Program-made: the position numbers and the translations under genes
The notes under the pieces: model-generated
What the model was told of the DNA's origin: nothing
Seen by the model: the letters and a program-made list of their open reading frames with translations, nothing else
Database searches by the model: none
From: Allostella vacuolata
Lineage (GTDB): Bacteria > Pseudomonadota > Alphaproteobacteria > ATCC43930 > Allostellaceae
Direction of reading: 5' to 3'
Assembly (NCBI GenBank): GCA_006739055.1
Contig: AP019702.1
Coordinates: forward strand, 1,674,501-1,738,500
Length of the DNA: 64,000 nt
Shown: piece by piece, positions 1 through 9,645 of the stretch
Numbering within the stretch: position 1 is the stretch's first letter
Layout of the letters: the number at the start of each line of letters is the position of its first letter

Positions 1-92
1 GTGACGCGGGCGCCGTCGCGGGCGAGATGCCAGGCGATCGCCGCGCCGACGATGCCGGCGCCGACGACCAGGATGTGCGGGCGGTCGTTCAT
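1..92 (-). CDS. FAD-dependent oxidoreductase, N-terminus only (partial)
   Basis: Only the first 30 codons lie in the window; the rest is off the left edge. The visible N-terminus reads HILVVGAGIVGAAIAWHLA, a beta-strand followed by the GxGxxG dinucleotide-binding loop. This form is typical of DAO/GlyD-type flavoproteins, which oxidise amino acids or similar substrates. The ATG is the complement of bases 90-92. The family call rests only on this Rossmann motif, so the substrate is unknown. Confidence 0.6.
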   Translation of the reverse strand, partial: MNDRPHILVVGAGIVGAAIAWHLARDGARV

Positions 93-142
93 GGACCGGC
101 GTCAGATCGCGATGTCCGCGCCGCTTGTCAACCCGCTGCCCC

Positions 143-448
143 TCGGTCGCAGCGTTCCCTGACCTCGCTCGGCACGAGGAGATCTTCCTTTCTCCACGGG
201 CGCCAATGCAGATGGTCCTGGACAGGAACGGGGCGTTGCCCATCGGTCATAGCGTCCCTCGACTTCGCTCGGGATGAGGGGGCTCGGGATGAGGGGGCTC
301 TCCATTGGCGGAAGTGCTGGTGGAATAAAGAAAATCTCCTCACCCCGACAGTAGTCGAGGGGCGCATTGACGGCTGGCCAAGGCTCCTGGTTTCATCCCC
401 GGCGGGTCGGGCCAACCGGTGGGAACTCATCCCGAGCGAACTCGATGG
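143..448. repeat. Cluster of diverged REP-like intergenic repeats
   Basis: The 445-base spacer at 93-537 holds no convincing gene but has four related short units. Copies at 143-179 and 243-280 share a tcggtc..agcgt..ccct..ac.tcgctcgg..gagg pattern. Inverted copies at about 339-362 and 426-448 contain ctcaccccga..gtcgagg and ctcatcccgagcgaactcga. The second unit carries a tandem duplication of a 15-base gctcgggatgagggg unit at 267-300. This resembles the dispersed 'tcatcccgagcgaagtcgag' palindromic repeats common between alphaproteobacterial genes. Function is unknown. Confidence 0.55.
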
Positions 449-502
449 ACGCCGTGGCCGGTGCGCTGGTCGGCAGCTGCGGCCCAGGATGTCGAGCCGA
501 TG

Positions 503-530
503 CCCCGGGGAGGAGGGTCCCTCCCCGGGG
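503..530 (-). terminator. Strong GC hairpin after the efflux operon
   Basis: A perfect 11-bp inverted repeat (CCCCGGGGAGG at 503-513 with CCTCCCCGGGG at 520-530) encloses a 6-base loop. It lies 7 bases past the stop codon of the leftward RND gene. No T-run follows, so termination would rely on the hairpin alone or on Rho. Confidence 0.6.
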
Positions 531-537
531 TATCGGC

Positions 538-3500
538 CTACATCGGGTGCTGCGCCGGGGCCGCGGCCGGAACCGGGCCGTGGCCGTGCGGGGCGGGTGC
601 CGGCTGCGGGGCGTCGTGCCGCTTCAGCGGGCGGTTGCCGGCCAGCGCGCGCAGCAGGACGTAGAAGACCGGGGTCAGGAACAGGCCGAAGAAGGTGACG
701 CCGATCATCCCGGCGAACACCGCGACGCCCATCGCCTGGCGCATCTCCGCGCCGGCCCCGGTCGAGGTGACCAGCGGCACCACGCCCATGACGAAGGCGA
801 GCGAGGTCATCAGGATCGGCCGCAGGCGCAGGCGGCTCGCTTCCACCGCCGCCTCCCTGGGCGTTCGCCCGGCGAATTCCAGCTCGCGGGCGAACTCCAC
901 GATCAGGATCGAGTTCTTCGCCGACAGGCCGACCAGCACGATCAGGCCGATCTGGGTGAAGATGTTGTTGTCGCCGTTCTCGAGCCACACCCCGGTCATG
1001 GCCGCGAGCAGCCCCATGGGCACGATCATGATGATCGAGATCGGCAGGGTCAGGCTCTCGTACTGGGCGGCCAGCACCAGGAAGACCAGCAGGAGCGCCA
1101 GCGGGAAGACCAGCACGCCCGAGTTGCCGGCGATGATCTCCTGGTAGGTGAGCTCGGTCCACTCGAAGCCGATGCCCTTGGGCAGGGTCTCGGCGGCGAT
1201 GCGCTCGACCGCGGCCTGGGCCTCGCCGGACGAGAAGCCGGGTGCCGGCCCGGCGTTGATGTCGGCGGCGAGGAAGCCGTTGTAGCGCATGGCCCGGTCG
1301 GGCCCGGAGGTCTCGCGGATCTTCAGCACCGCCGACAGCGGCACCATGTCGCCGTTGGTTGAGCGGACCTTGAGCTGGCCGATGTCGTCGGCGCGCGCCC
1401 GGAAGGGGGCGTCCGCCTGGACCCGCACCGAGTAGGTGCGGCCGAACAGGTTGAAGTCGTTGACGTAGACCGAGCCCAGATAGACCTGCATCGTCTCGAA
1501 CAGGTCGGCCAGCGGCACCCCCAGCTGGCGGGCCTTGACGCGGTCGATGTCGACGTCGAGCTGCGGCACGTTGAGCTGGAAGCTGGAGAACAGGCCGGCG
1601 ATCTCCGGCGCCTTGGCGGCCGCCGCCATGAACGCCTTGGTCGCCTGGTCGAGCGCCTCGTAGCCGAGGCCGGCGCGGTCCTCGATCTGCAGCTTGAAGC
1701 CGCCGATCGTGCCCAGCCCCTGCACCGGCGGCGGCGGGAACATGGCGATGAAGGCGTCCTCGATGCCGGCGAACTGCTGGTTGAGCTGGCCTGCGATCGC
1801 CATCCCGCTCAGGCCCGGGTCCTTGCGGTCCTTGAAGTCCTTGAGGGTGACGAAGACGACGCCGGCGTTGGAGCTGTTGGTGAAGCCGTTGATCGACAGC
1901 CCGGGGAAGGCCACCGCCCCCTCGACCCCTGGATGGGCCATCGCGATCTCGCTCATCCGGCTGATCACCTTCTCGGTGCGGTCGAGCGTGGCGGCGTTGG
2001 GCAGCTGGGCGAAGCCCACCAGGTACTGCTTGTCCTGGGGCGGCACGAAGCCGCCCGGGACGGCGCGGAAGACGACGAAGGTGAGCGCCACCAGCGCCAG
2101 GTAGATCCCCAGCATCAGCACCCGGCCGTAGATGACGCCGCGCACGCCGGTGCCATAGGCCTGGGTGCCGCGGTTGAACGCCCGGTTGAAGCCGCGGAAG
2201 AACCAGCCGAACAGCCCGTCGAGCACCCGCGTCGGCAGGTCCTTCGGCGCGCCGTGGGCCCGCAGCAGCAGGGCGGCCAGGGCCGGGGACAGGGTCAGCG
2301 AGTTGATCGCCGAGATGACGGTCGAGATGGCGATGGTCAGCGCGAACTGCTTGTAGAACTGCCCGGTCAGGCCGGTGATGAAGGCGAGCGGCACGAACAC
2401 CGCGCACAGCACCAGGGCGATGGCGATGATCGGGCCCGACACCTCGCGCATCGCCCGGTAGGCGGCATCGCGCGGGCTGAGGCCGTTCTCGATGTTGCGT
2501 TCCACGTTCTCGACCACGACGATCGCGTCGTCGACGACGATGCCGATCGCCAGCACCAGGCCGAACAGGGTCAGCGCGTTGATCGAGAAGCCGAAGAGCT
2601 GCATCACCGCGAAGGTGCCGACGATCGAGACCGGCACCGCCAGCAGCGGGATGATCGAGGCCCGCCAGGTCTGCAGGAACAGGATGACGACCAGCACCAC
2701 CAGCAGGATCGCCTCCAGCAGCGTGTAGACGACGGCATCGATCGAGGCGCGCACGAACTGGGTGGTGTCGTAGACGATCGAGTAGTCGACCCCCTCCGGC
2801 ATGTTCTCGCGGATCTCCGTCATCACCCGGCGGACGTCGTCGGCGATGCGGATGGCGTTGGAGCCGGGCGACTGGAAGATCGGGATGGCGGCGGCCGACT
2901 TGTTGTTGAGCAGCGAGCGGAGCGCATAGTCGGCCGCGCCCAGGTCGATGCGGGCGATGTCGCGCAGGCGCACGATCTCGCCCGACTGGCCGGTCTTGAC
3001 GACGATCTCGCCGAACTCCTCGGGGCTCTTCAGGCGGCCCTGGGCGTTGATCGACATCTGCAGGTCGAGCCCGGGCAGGCCGGGCGAGGCGCCGACCACG
3101 CCGGCCGCCGCCTGGACGTTCTGGGCCCGGATCTCGCGCACCACGTCGCCGGCCGACAGGCCGTACTCGGCCACCTTCTGCGGGTCGAGCCAGACCCGCA
3201 TCGAATAGTCGCCGGCGCCGAACAGCTGCACGTCGCCGACGCCGTTGATCCGCGCCAGCCGGTCCTTGACGTTGATCAGGCCATAGTTGCGCAGGTAGGT
3301 CGTGTCGTAGCGCCCGTTGGGCGAGACGAGGTGGACGACCATCATCAGGTCGGGCGAGCTCTTGATGGTGGTGACGCCCAGCGTGCGCACCTCCTGCGGC
3401 AGGCGCGCCTCCGCCTGGGAGACCCGGTTCTGCACGAGCTGCTGCGCCTTGTCGGGGTCGGTGCCGAGGGCGAAGGTGACGGTCAGGGTCATCAGCCCGT

Positions 3501-3759
3501 CGGTCGTCGCCTGGCTGCTCATGTAGAGCATGTCCTCGACGCCGTTGATGGCCTCCTCGATCGGCGTCGCCACCGTCTCGGCGATGACCTTGGGGTTGGC
3601 GCCCGGGTAGTTGGCGCGGACGATGACCGACGGCGGCACGACCTCGGGATACTCCGAGATCGGCATCCCGATCAGCGCGATGGCGCCGCCGAGGAAGATC
3701 AGGAGCGACAGCACCCCCGCGAAGATCGGCCGGTCGATGAAGAAGTTGGAGATGTTCAT
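538..3759 (-). CDS. RND efflux pump, HAE1/AcrB-type inner-membrane transporter
   Basis: This encodes 1073 residues, the usual length for a hydrophobe/amphiphile efflux-1 permease. The N-terminus MNISNFFIDRPIFAGVLSLL is the canonical AcrB-type first transmembrane helix. The proton-relay segment GIVVDDAIVVVENVER with its paired aspartates lies near residue 400. Two large periplasmic porter loops and twelve predicted membrane segments fit the family. The protein would work as a trimer driven by proton influx, exporting drugs or redox-active compounds through the adaptor encoded 32 bases upstream. No outer-membrane channel gene is in the operon, so a TolC-type partner must lie elsewhere. The promoter upstream of the adaptor is SoxR-like, suggesting induction by redox-cycling agents. 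The start was chosen at the conserved MNISNFF. Confidence 0.95.
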   Translation of the reverse strand: MNISNFFIDRPIFAGVLSLLIFLGGAIALIGMPISEYPEVVPPSVIVRANYPGANPKVIAETVATPIEEAINGVEDMLYMSSQATTDGLMTLTVTFALGTDPDKAQQLVQNRVSQAEARLPQEVRTLGVTTIKSSPDLMMVVHLVSPNGRYDTTYLRNYGLINVKDRLARINGVGDVQLFGAGDYSMRVWLDPQKVAEYGLSAGDVVREIRAQNVQAAAGVVGASPGLPGLDLQMSINAQGRLKSPEEFGEIVVKTGQSGEIVRLRDIARIDLGAADYALRSLLNNKSAAAIPIFQSPGSNAIRIADDVRRVMTEIRENMPEGVDYSIVYDTTQFVRASIDAVVYTLLEAILLVVLVVILFLQTWRASIIPLLAVPVSIVGTFAVMQLFGFSINALTLFGLVLAIGIVVDDAIVVVENVERNIENGLSPRDAAYRAMREVSGPIIAIALVLCAVFVPLAFITGLTGQFYKQFALTIAISTVISAINSLTLSPALAALLLRAHGAPKDLPTRVLDGLFGWFFRGFNRAFNRGTQAYGTGVRGVIYGRVLMLGIYLALVALTFVVFRAVPGGFVPPQDKQYLVGFAQLPNAATLDRTEKVISRMSEIAMAHPGVEGAVAFPGLSINGFTNSSNAGVVFVTLKDFKDRKDPGLSGMAIAGQLNQQFAGIEDAFIAMFPPPPVQGLGTIGGFKLQIEDRAGLGYEALDQATKAFMAAAAKAPEIAGLFSSFQLNVPQLDVDIDRVKARQLGVPLADLFETMQVYLGSVYVNDFNLFGRTYSVRVQADAPFRARADDIGQLKVRSTNGDMVPLSAVLKIRETSGPDRAMRYNGFLAADINAGPAPGFSSGEAQAAVERIAAETLPKGIGFEWTELTYQEIIAGNSGVLVFPLALLLVFLVLAAQYESLTLPISIIMIVPMGLLAAMTGVWLENGDNNIFTQIGLIVLVGLSAKNSILIVEFARELEFAGRTPREAAVEASRLRLRPILMTSLAFVMGVVPLVTSTGAGAEMRQAMGVAVFAGMIGVTFFGLFLTPVFYVLLRALAGNRPLKRHDAPQPAPAPHGHGPVPAAAPAQHPM

Positions 3760-3791
3760 GGCTTTGGCCTCGGCGGGAAGTGCTGGCCGGC

Positions 3792-4997
3792 TCAGCGCTG
3801 GGCGACGGAGTCGCCGTCCATCGCCACCGCCTGCGGCTGGACGCGGGCGCCCGGCCGGACGCGATGCAGGCCGTTGACGACGATGCGCTCGTCGGCCTTC
3901 AGGCCGCTGGTCACCACCCGCAGCCCGTCGACGGTGGCGCCGAGCGTCACCTCGCGATAGGCGGCGGTGTCGTCGGCCCCCACGACCATGACGAACTTCC
4001 GGCCCTGGTCGGTGCCGACGGCGCGCTCGGTGACCAGCACCGCGGGGCGGCTGGCCGCCTCGCCCATGCGCAGGCGGGCGAACTGGCCCGGCATCAGCCG
4101 GCCGTTCGGGTTGTCGAAGATCGCCCGCATCCGCACCGTGCCGCTGCGCGGGTCGACCTGGTTGTCGATCAGCTGCAGCCGGCCGCGGACCGGCCGCCCC
4201 TCGTTGGACGTGGTCTCCATCTCGACCGGGATCCGCTCCAGGCCGAGCGTGGTGTCCATCCCTTCGGGCAGGCTGCGCAAGGCCCGGGCGACCACGTCCT
4301 CGTCGGCGTTGAAGGCGGCGTAGATCGGGTCGACCGAGACGATCGTGGTCAGGACGGCGGCGTCGGCGCCGGCCGCGACCAGGTTGCCCACCGTCACCTC
4401 GACCCGGCTGGCCCGGCCCGAGACGGGGGCGCGGATCTGGGTGTAGCCGAGGTTGAGCTGGGCCGCCTGCAGGGCGGCCTCGGCGGTGCGCAGGTTGGCC
4501 TCCGCCTCGCGATAGGCGCTGACGCGCTGGTCCTGGTTGGACTGGGAGATGGCGGCCATGCCCGATTCGATCATCTGGCGGCCGCGGTCCTGCTCGCGGC
4601 GGCTGAGCGCCAGGCGGGCCTGGGCCGCCAGGATCTGCGCCTTCAGCCGCTGGATCTCGGTCTCGTAGGGCAGGGGATCGATGGTGAAGAGCAGGTCGCC
4701 CTGCCTGACCAGCGCGCCCTCGCGGAAATGCACCGCCTGCACCGACCCGGTGACGCGCGGGCGGATGTCGACCCGCTCGATCGCCTCCAGCCGGCCCGAG
4801 AACTCGCTCCATGCGATGACGTCGCGGGCGATGACGGAGGCGACCGAGGCCGGGACCGCGGGGGGCGTGGCCGGGGCGGATGCCGCCGGGGCCGCCTCGT
4901 CGTTCTGCAGGGCCGACAGGACGGCGGTGCTGCCGGCCCCGATGGCCGCGAGCGCACCGGACACGAGAAGCAGGCTGCGGAAGGAAAGGTGGCGCAT
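3792..4997 (-). CDS. RND efflux periplasmic adaptor (membrane fusion protein)
   Basis: This is a 401-residue AcrA/HlyD-family adaptor. It has an N-terminal hydrophobic signal or anchor segment (about residues 8-25), a short Ala/Pro linker, then the barrel-sandwich half-motif SGRLEAIERVDIRPRVTGSV. An alpha-hairpin region and a second lipoyl half containing YTQIRAPVSGRASRVEVTVG follow, then the beta-barrel and membrane-proximal domains. No lipobox cysteine is evident, so anchoring is probably by the N-terminal helix. It is the first gene of a two-gene leftward operon with the RND permease and bridges that pump to an outer-membrane channel. Its likely promoter is at 5367-5397, leaving a long leader of about 360 bases. 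Confidence 0.93.
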   Translation of the reverse strand: MRHLSFRSLLLVSGALAAIGAGSTAVLSALQNDEAAPAASAPATPPAVPASVASVIARDVIAWSEFSGRLEAIERVDIRPRVTGSVQAVHFREGALVRQGDLLFTIDPLPYETEIQRLKAQILAAQARLALSRREQDRGRQMIESGMAAISQSNQDQRVSAYREAEANLRTAEAALQAAQLNLGYTQIRAPVSGRASRVEVTVGNLVAAGADAAVLTTIVSVDPIYAAFNADEDVVARALRSLPEGMDTTLGLERIPVEMETTSNEGRPVRGRLQLIDNQVDPRSGTVRMRAIFDNPNGRLMPGQFARLRMGEAASRPAVLVTERAVGTDQGRKFVMVVGADDTAAYREVTLGATVDGLRVVTSGLKADERIVVNGLHRVRPGARVQPQAVAMDGDSVAQR

Positions 4998-5366
4998 GGT
5001 CTCAACTCCGGTTCCGCTGGTGGTCTCGGCTTCGCGCCCGGGATGCGGTTCCCCTGTCGCGGGCGAGCACCGGGGTGCCGCGCCTGGGCGGTCGGGGTAG
5101 CCTGGGCTTGTGGGTTTCGTCGATTACCTGGGATCTCGGCCCCGCTCCCTTGGCGGAAGGGCAGGCGGGTCCGGCATCCGGTGGCACTCCCCACATCCGG
5201 CCCGTGGGTTGGAACCTGGGCCCACCGGCCGGGTGCGCAACGAACACATACGCTGCACTGCGGAAGATTACATCGGCTTAACCTGTTTCTCGCGAAGGCG
5301 TGATCGACCGTGATGTAACGCCCGGGAACCGGGCCGATCCGGACGCTTGCCGCCTCCGCCGCCCGG
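4998..5366 (-). other. Long untranslated leader of the efflux operon
   Basis: This 369-base stretch separates the SoxR-type promoter from the adaptor ATG. I find no gene in it. An 81-codon open frame at 5002-5247 on the minus strand has no family resemblance and no good ribosome binding site. If the promoter at 5367-5397 is the only one, the transcript has an unusually long leader. A second promoter closer to the gene cannot be excluded; TAATCT-like bases near 5264-5269 on the minus strand are a weak candidate. Confidence 0.35.
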
Positions 5367-5397
5367 GTGATACAACCTCAAGCAAGGTTGAGGTCAA
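5367..5397 (-). promoter_or_regulatory. SoxR-type promoter with sox box, reading into the efflux operon
   Basis: On the minus strand a TTGACC -35 element (5392-5397) and a TATCAC -10 element (5367-5372) are separated by 19 bases. Filling the spacer is the dyad CCTCAAGCAAGGTTGAGG (plus strand 5376-5393). An overlong 19-bp spacer with a CCTCAA/TTGAGG dyad is the architecture of known SoxR-activated promoters, in which MerR-family activators untwist the DNA. The site also lies 9 bases upstream of the soxR ATG, so SoxR may repress its own gene from it. Confidence 0.75.
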
Positions 5398-5402
5398 GGA
5401 AA

Positions 5403-5954
5403 ATGGACGGGCATGATGTTGCGCCGCAGCAAGCGGCCGCAAACACGGAGCTTTCGGTGGGCGAGGTGGCGCAGCGCAGCGGCGTCGCCGTGTCCGCGCT
5501 GCATTTCTACGAGTCGAAGGGGCTGATCCGGAGCCGGCGCAACGCCGGCAACCAGCGCCGCTATCCACGCGAGGTATTGCGCCGGGTCGCCGTCATCAAG
5601 GTGGCACAGTCGCTCGGCATTCCGTTGGCGGCGATCGCCGAGGCGCTCGCCCGGCTGCCGGACGAGGCGCCGACGGTCGAGGATTGGGGGCGCCTGTCCG
5701 CCTGCTGGAAGGCCTATCTCGACTGCCGGATCGAGCGGATGGTGCGCCTGCGCGACAGCCTGACGGGCTGCATCGGCTGCGGCTGCCTGTCGATGAAGGT
5801 GTGCCCCTTGTGGAATCCGGACGACCGGATGTCGTGCGAGGGCTGCGGGCCGCGCGTCATCGAGCGGGGCACGCAGCAGGTCCCGGTGCCGCCGGTGCCG
5901 GATGCGGCGGCCAAGACAAGGAAGGGGCGCCGCGGCAAGCCGGGGCGCCCCTGA
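5403..5954 (+). CDS. soxR: Redox-sensitive transcriptional activator SoxR
   Basis: This 183-residue MerR-family regulator carries an N-terminal winged helix ([20 protein letters not shown], residues 17-36), a dimerisation helix, and the [2Fe-2S] cluster site C123-x2-C126-x-C128-x5-C134 in [14 protein letters not shown]. That cysteine spacing is diagnostic of SoxR. Oxidation of the cluster by superoxide or redox-cycling drugs switches it to an activator. The ATG at 5403 was preferred over one at 5367. It follows AAGGA, and the upstream start would place the sox box inside the coding region. The gene is divergent from the RND pump and probably controls it. Confidence 0.95.
   Translation: MDGHDVAPQQAAANTELSVGEVAQRSGVAVSALHFYESKGLIRSRRNAGNQRRYPREVLRRVAVIKVAQSLGIPLAAIAEALARLPDEAPTVEDWGRLSACWKAYLDCRIERMVRLRDSLTGCIGCGCLSMKVCPLWNPDDRMSCEGCGPRVIERGTQQVPVPPVPDAAAKTRKGRRGKPGRP
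5924..5951 (+). terminator. Hairpin at the end of soxR
   Basis: GGGGCGCC at 5924-5931 pairs with GGCGCCCC at 5944-5951 around a 12-base loop. The hairpin sits in the last codons of soxR, just before its TGA. It could terminate rightward transcription before the convergent gene that ends at 5979. There is no T-tract. Confidence 0.4.
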
Positions 5955-5978
5955 TTCGGCTGCCGGTCGGGCCCGGGC

Positions 5979-6743
5979 CTAGTTGCCCGGCTCGGGGCCG
6001 GTCCGGCCGCGGTTGAAGCGCTGCGCGTCACGCTCGGTCTGCCCGCCGCTCAGGCTGCGCGGGCTGCCGTCGCGACGGAACTCCTGGCGTTCGTGACGGC
6101 GCGGCTGGTCGGGCTGGCGGTACACCTCCCGGCGGCGCTGCTGCATCTCGCGCTGCCGGTCGACGTTGTGCCGCTGCTCGATCGCGCGGCGCTGCTGCAT
6201 CTCGCGGCGGCGGTCCTGCTCGAAGCGCGACCGGTCGTGATCGCGGCGGTCGGGACGGTAGACCGGCGGCCGCGGACGATCCACCTGGTAGACCGGCCGC
6301 GGCGGCGGGCGATAGCCGCGCGGCGGCGGCGCGGCGTGGTAGCGCCGGTCCCAGCGGTCGCGGTCGCGATAGAAGGGGCGGCTGCGATAATGGCTGTCCC
6401 AGTAGCTGCCGAGCGCGAACGCAATGACCGGCAGCGCGATCTGCGGCCCGATCTCGACCACCGGGCGGCGCACGTTCTGGTACTCGTACGCGATCAGCCG
6501 GCCGGACACGAAGCCGCGCGCCTCCTCGAAGGCCACGTCGCACCAGCCATAGCCCTCGATGCAGCCGAAGACCGTCAGCGGGGCGCCGGCAGGCACCACG
6601 AGGACCGGCGGATACTCCGTGCCGGGGCCGGATCGCATGTTCACGTTGGTGGTGGCCCAACCTTGCGATTGGGCAGCGGCCGGTGCCGCCGCAGGCAGGC
6701 TCGCGATCAACGCGAGCCCCGCGGCTGCCAGTAAACGCTTCAT
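5979..6743 (-). CDS. Secreted SH3-domain protein with basic Arg/Gln-rich tail
   Basis: This encodes 254 residues. A signal peptide ends near PAAAQ (about residue 24). A bacterial SH3 (SH3_3) domain follows, with the typical VNMRSGPGTEYPPVLVVPAG motif and a downstream GxGWCDV segment. A short hydrophobic stretch comes next, then a long low-complexity tail rich in Arg, Asp, Tyr, Gln and Pro. SH3_3 domains commonly bind peptidoglycan peptides or envelope proteins. The last residues read SGGQTERDAQRFNR, nearly the same as the C-terminus of the lipoprotein at 22891-23277. The ATG at 6743 follows an AAGGAGA ribosome site, so the longer open frame to 6857 is not needed. Confidence 0.8.
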   Translation of the reverse strand: MKRLLAAAGLALIASLPAAAPAAAQSQGWATTNVNMRSGPGTEYPPVLVVPAGAPLTVFGCIEGYGWCDVAFEEARGFVSGRLIAYEYQNVRRPVVEIGPQIALPVIAFALGSYWDSHYRSRPFYRDRDRWDRRYHAAPPPRGYRPPPRPVYQVDRPRPPVYRPDRRDHDRSRFEQDRRREMQQRRAIEQRHNVDRQREMQQRRREVYRQPDQPRRHERQEFRRDGSPRSLSGGQTERDAQRFNRGRTGPEPGN

Positions 6744-6828
6744 CGCCCGTCTCCTTGTTCTCGGCTGTGCCCCGCTCCGTTCGACAACGGGCAGGGCATC
6801 CGAGTTATTCGGGCGAACGCCCCGCCGC

Positions 6829-7974
<1,146 letters not shown>

Positions 7975-7977
7975 CGG

Positions 7978-8802
7978 TCAGGGTCCTCGATTCTGTCCGG
8001 CCAGGCGGTCCCGTGGGGTGGGGCGCCTCGGCCAGCCGATCATGAACAGGAAGATAGCAAGGGCGACGACGACCGCCGAGGGGCCGGCCGGCGTGTCCCA
8101 GGTCAGCGACATGCCGAGGCCGCCGGTGACGGCGGCGATGCCGATCACGGCGGCCAGCACCGCCATCGCCTCCGGCGTGCGGGCGAGGCGCCGGGCGGCG
8201 GCGGCCGGCAGGATCAGGAGCGCGGTGACCAGCAGCACGCCCACCGCCTTCATCGCGACGGCCACGACCAGGGCGAGCAGGGCGGGGAACAGGATGCGGG
8301 TCACGGGCACGGCCATGCCCTCGACCCGGGCCAGGTCCTCGCTGACGGTGGCCGCCACCAGCGGCCGCCACGCCCAGGCCAGTGCCGGCAGGGCGATGGC
8401 GACAGCCCCCGCGATCCACCACAGGTCGCCCATGGAGACGGCCAGCAGGTCGCCGAACAGGTAGGCCATGAGGTCGACCCGTAGCGTCTCGACGAAGGCG
8501 ATCACGACCAGGCCGATGGCCAGCCCGCTATGGGCCAGGATGCCGAGCAGCGTGTCGGTCGACACCAGCTGGCGCCGTTCCACCGCCACCAGGAGCATGG
8601 CGAGCGCCAGCGAGGTGGCGACCACCCCCACCACCAGCTCGATGTCGAGCAGGTAGCCGATGGCGACCCCCAGCAGGGCGGCATGGGCCAGCGTGTCGCC
8701 GAAATAGGCCATCCGCCGCCAGACGACGAAGCAGCCGAGCGGCCCCGCCATCACCGCCACGCCGATGCCGGCCAGCAGCGCCCGCCACAGGAAGTCATCC
8801 AT
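7978..8802 (-). CDS. znuB: Zinc ABC transporter permease ZnuB
   Basis: This 274-residue integral membrane protein of the ABC-3 family has seven to eight hydrophobic segments. The N-terminal MAGPLGCFVVWRRMAYFGDTL and SHxxLLGVAxGYLL-like region are typical of ZnuB/MntB permeases. It forms the transmembrane channel for zinc delivered by ZnuA and powered by ZnuC. The start MDDFLWRALLAG overlaps the end of znuC by 8 bases, so translation is probably coupled. An in-frame ATG five codons upstream is possible. Confidence 0.93.
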   Translation of the reverse strand: MDDFLWRALLAGIGVAVMAGPLGCFVVWRRMAYFGDTLAHAALLGVAIGYLLDIELVVGVVATSLALAMLLVAVERRQLVSTDTLLGILAHSGLAIGLVVIAFVETLRVDLMAYLFGDLLAVSMGDLWWIAGAVAIALPALAWAWRPLVAATVSEDLARVEGMAVPVTRILFPALLALVVAVAMKAVGVLLVTALLILPAAAARRLARTPEAMAVLAAVIGIAAVTGGLGMSLTWDTPAGPSAVVVALAIFLFMIGWPRRPTPRDRLAGQNRGP

Positions 8803-9631
8803 GGTGGGCCTGTCCATGATGATGGTGGTGGTGATGGCCGCCCTGCTGCTGGGGATCATGCCCGTCGACCGGCACCACCGCGCCGGTGGCGTCGTGGACA
8901 TGGTCGTGATGGTGGGCATAGACCGCAAGCGCGGTCGCGGCGTCGCCGAACAGGTCGCGATAGGCCGGGTCGCGCACCACGCGGTCGGGCCGGCCGCTGC
9001 AGCAGACATGGCGGTTGAGGCAGATGACGGCGTCGGTCGCGGCCATCACCAGGTGCAGGTCGTGCGACACCAGCAGCACGCCGCAGCCGCGCCGGTCGCG
9101 CAACTCGCGGATCAGCGCGAACAGCTCCGCCTGGCCGGTCACGTCGACCCCCTGCACCGGCTCGTCCAGGACCAGCAGCGCCGGGTCGCGCAGCAGGGCC
9201 CGGGCGATCAGCACCCGCTGCCATTCGCCGCCCGACAGGTCATGGACCTCGCGCCCGGCGAGATGGGGAACGCCGGTCTCGTCGAGGGCGGCGTCGACCG
9301 CGGACCGGGTCGGCCGGGCGGTCAGGGACAGCAGGCGGCGCACGGTCAGCGGCAGGCTGCGGTCGACCGCCAGGCGCTGCGGGACATAGCCGACGACCAG
9401 ATCCGGCCGGCGCTCGACCCGGCCGGCGGTCGGGCGCAGCAGGCCGAGCGCCAGGCGCACGGTGGTGGTCTTGCCGGCCCCGTTGGGGCCGATCAGGGAC
9501 ACGATCTGGCGCGGCACCACGTCGAGCGAGACCCGCTCGACCAGCACGGCCGCACCGACTGCATAGGTGACGTCGCGGAGCGCGACCAGGGGCGCGACCA
9601 GGGCCGCCCCCGCCGGGGGATCGATTGCCAT
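8795..9631 (-). CDS. znuC: Zinc ABC transporter ATPase ZnuC with His-rich C-terminal tail
   Basis: This 278-residue ABC ATPase has Walker A GPNGAGKTT, an LSGGEWQRVLIARALL signature, Walker B LLVLDEPVQGVD and the switch histidine in LLVSHDLHLV. It energises zinc import with ZnuB and ZnuA. After the ATPase core the protein continues for about 40 residues with a histidine-rich tail that includes seven consecutive His. This tail could sense or buffer zinc on the cytoplasmic side, but that is inference. It lies 14 bases downstream of zur and overlaps znuB. The start MAIDPP was taken as the first ATG consistent with that spacing. Confidence 0.94.
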   Translation of the reverse strand: MAIDPPAGAALVAPLVALRDVTYAVGAAVLVERVSLDVVPRQIVSLIGPNGAGKTTTVRLALGLLRPTAGRVERRPDLVVGYVPQRLAVDRSLPLTVRRLLSLTARPTRSAVDAALDETGVPHLAGREVHDLSGGEWQRVLIARALLRDPALLVLDEPVQGVDVTGQAELFALIRELRDRRGCGVLLVSHDLHLVMAATDAVICLNRHVCCSGRPDRVVRDPAYRDLFGDAATALAVYAHHHDHVHDATGAVVPVDGHDPQQQGGHHHHHHHGQAHHG

Positions 9632-9645
9632 GCCGGGGGGCGGGT

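Noticed and set aside
128-2407. Long open frame antisense-phase to the RND gene (759 codons)
   Set aside because: It is a shadow frame of the RND gene caused by high GC; its product is Arg/Pro/Gly-rich with no family features.
5002-5247. 81-codon minus-strand open frame in the efflux leader
   Set aside because: No ribosome site, no recognisable domain and composition typical of a chance GC-rich frame.
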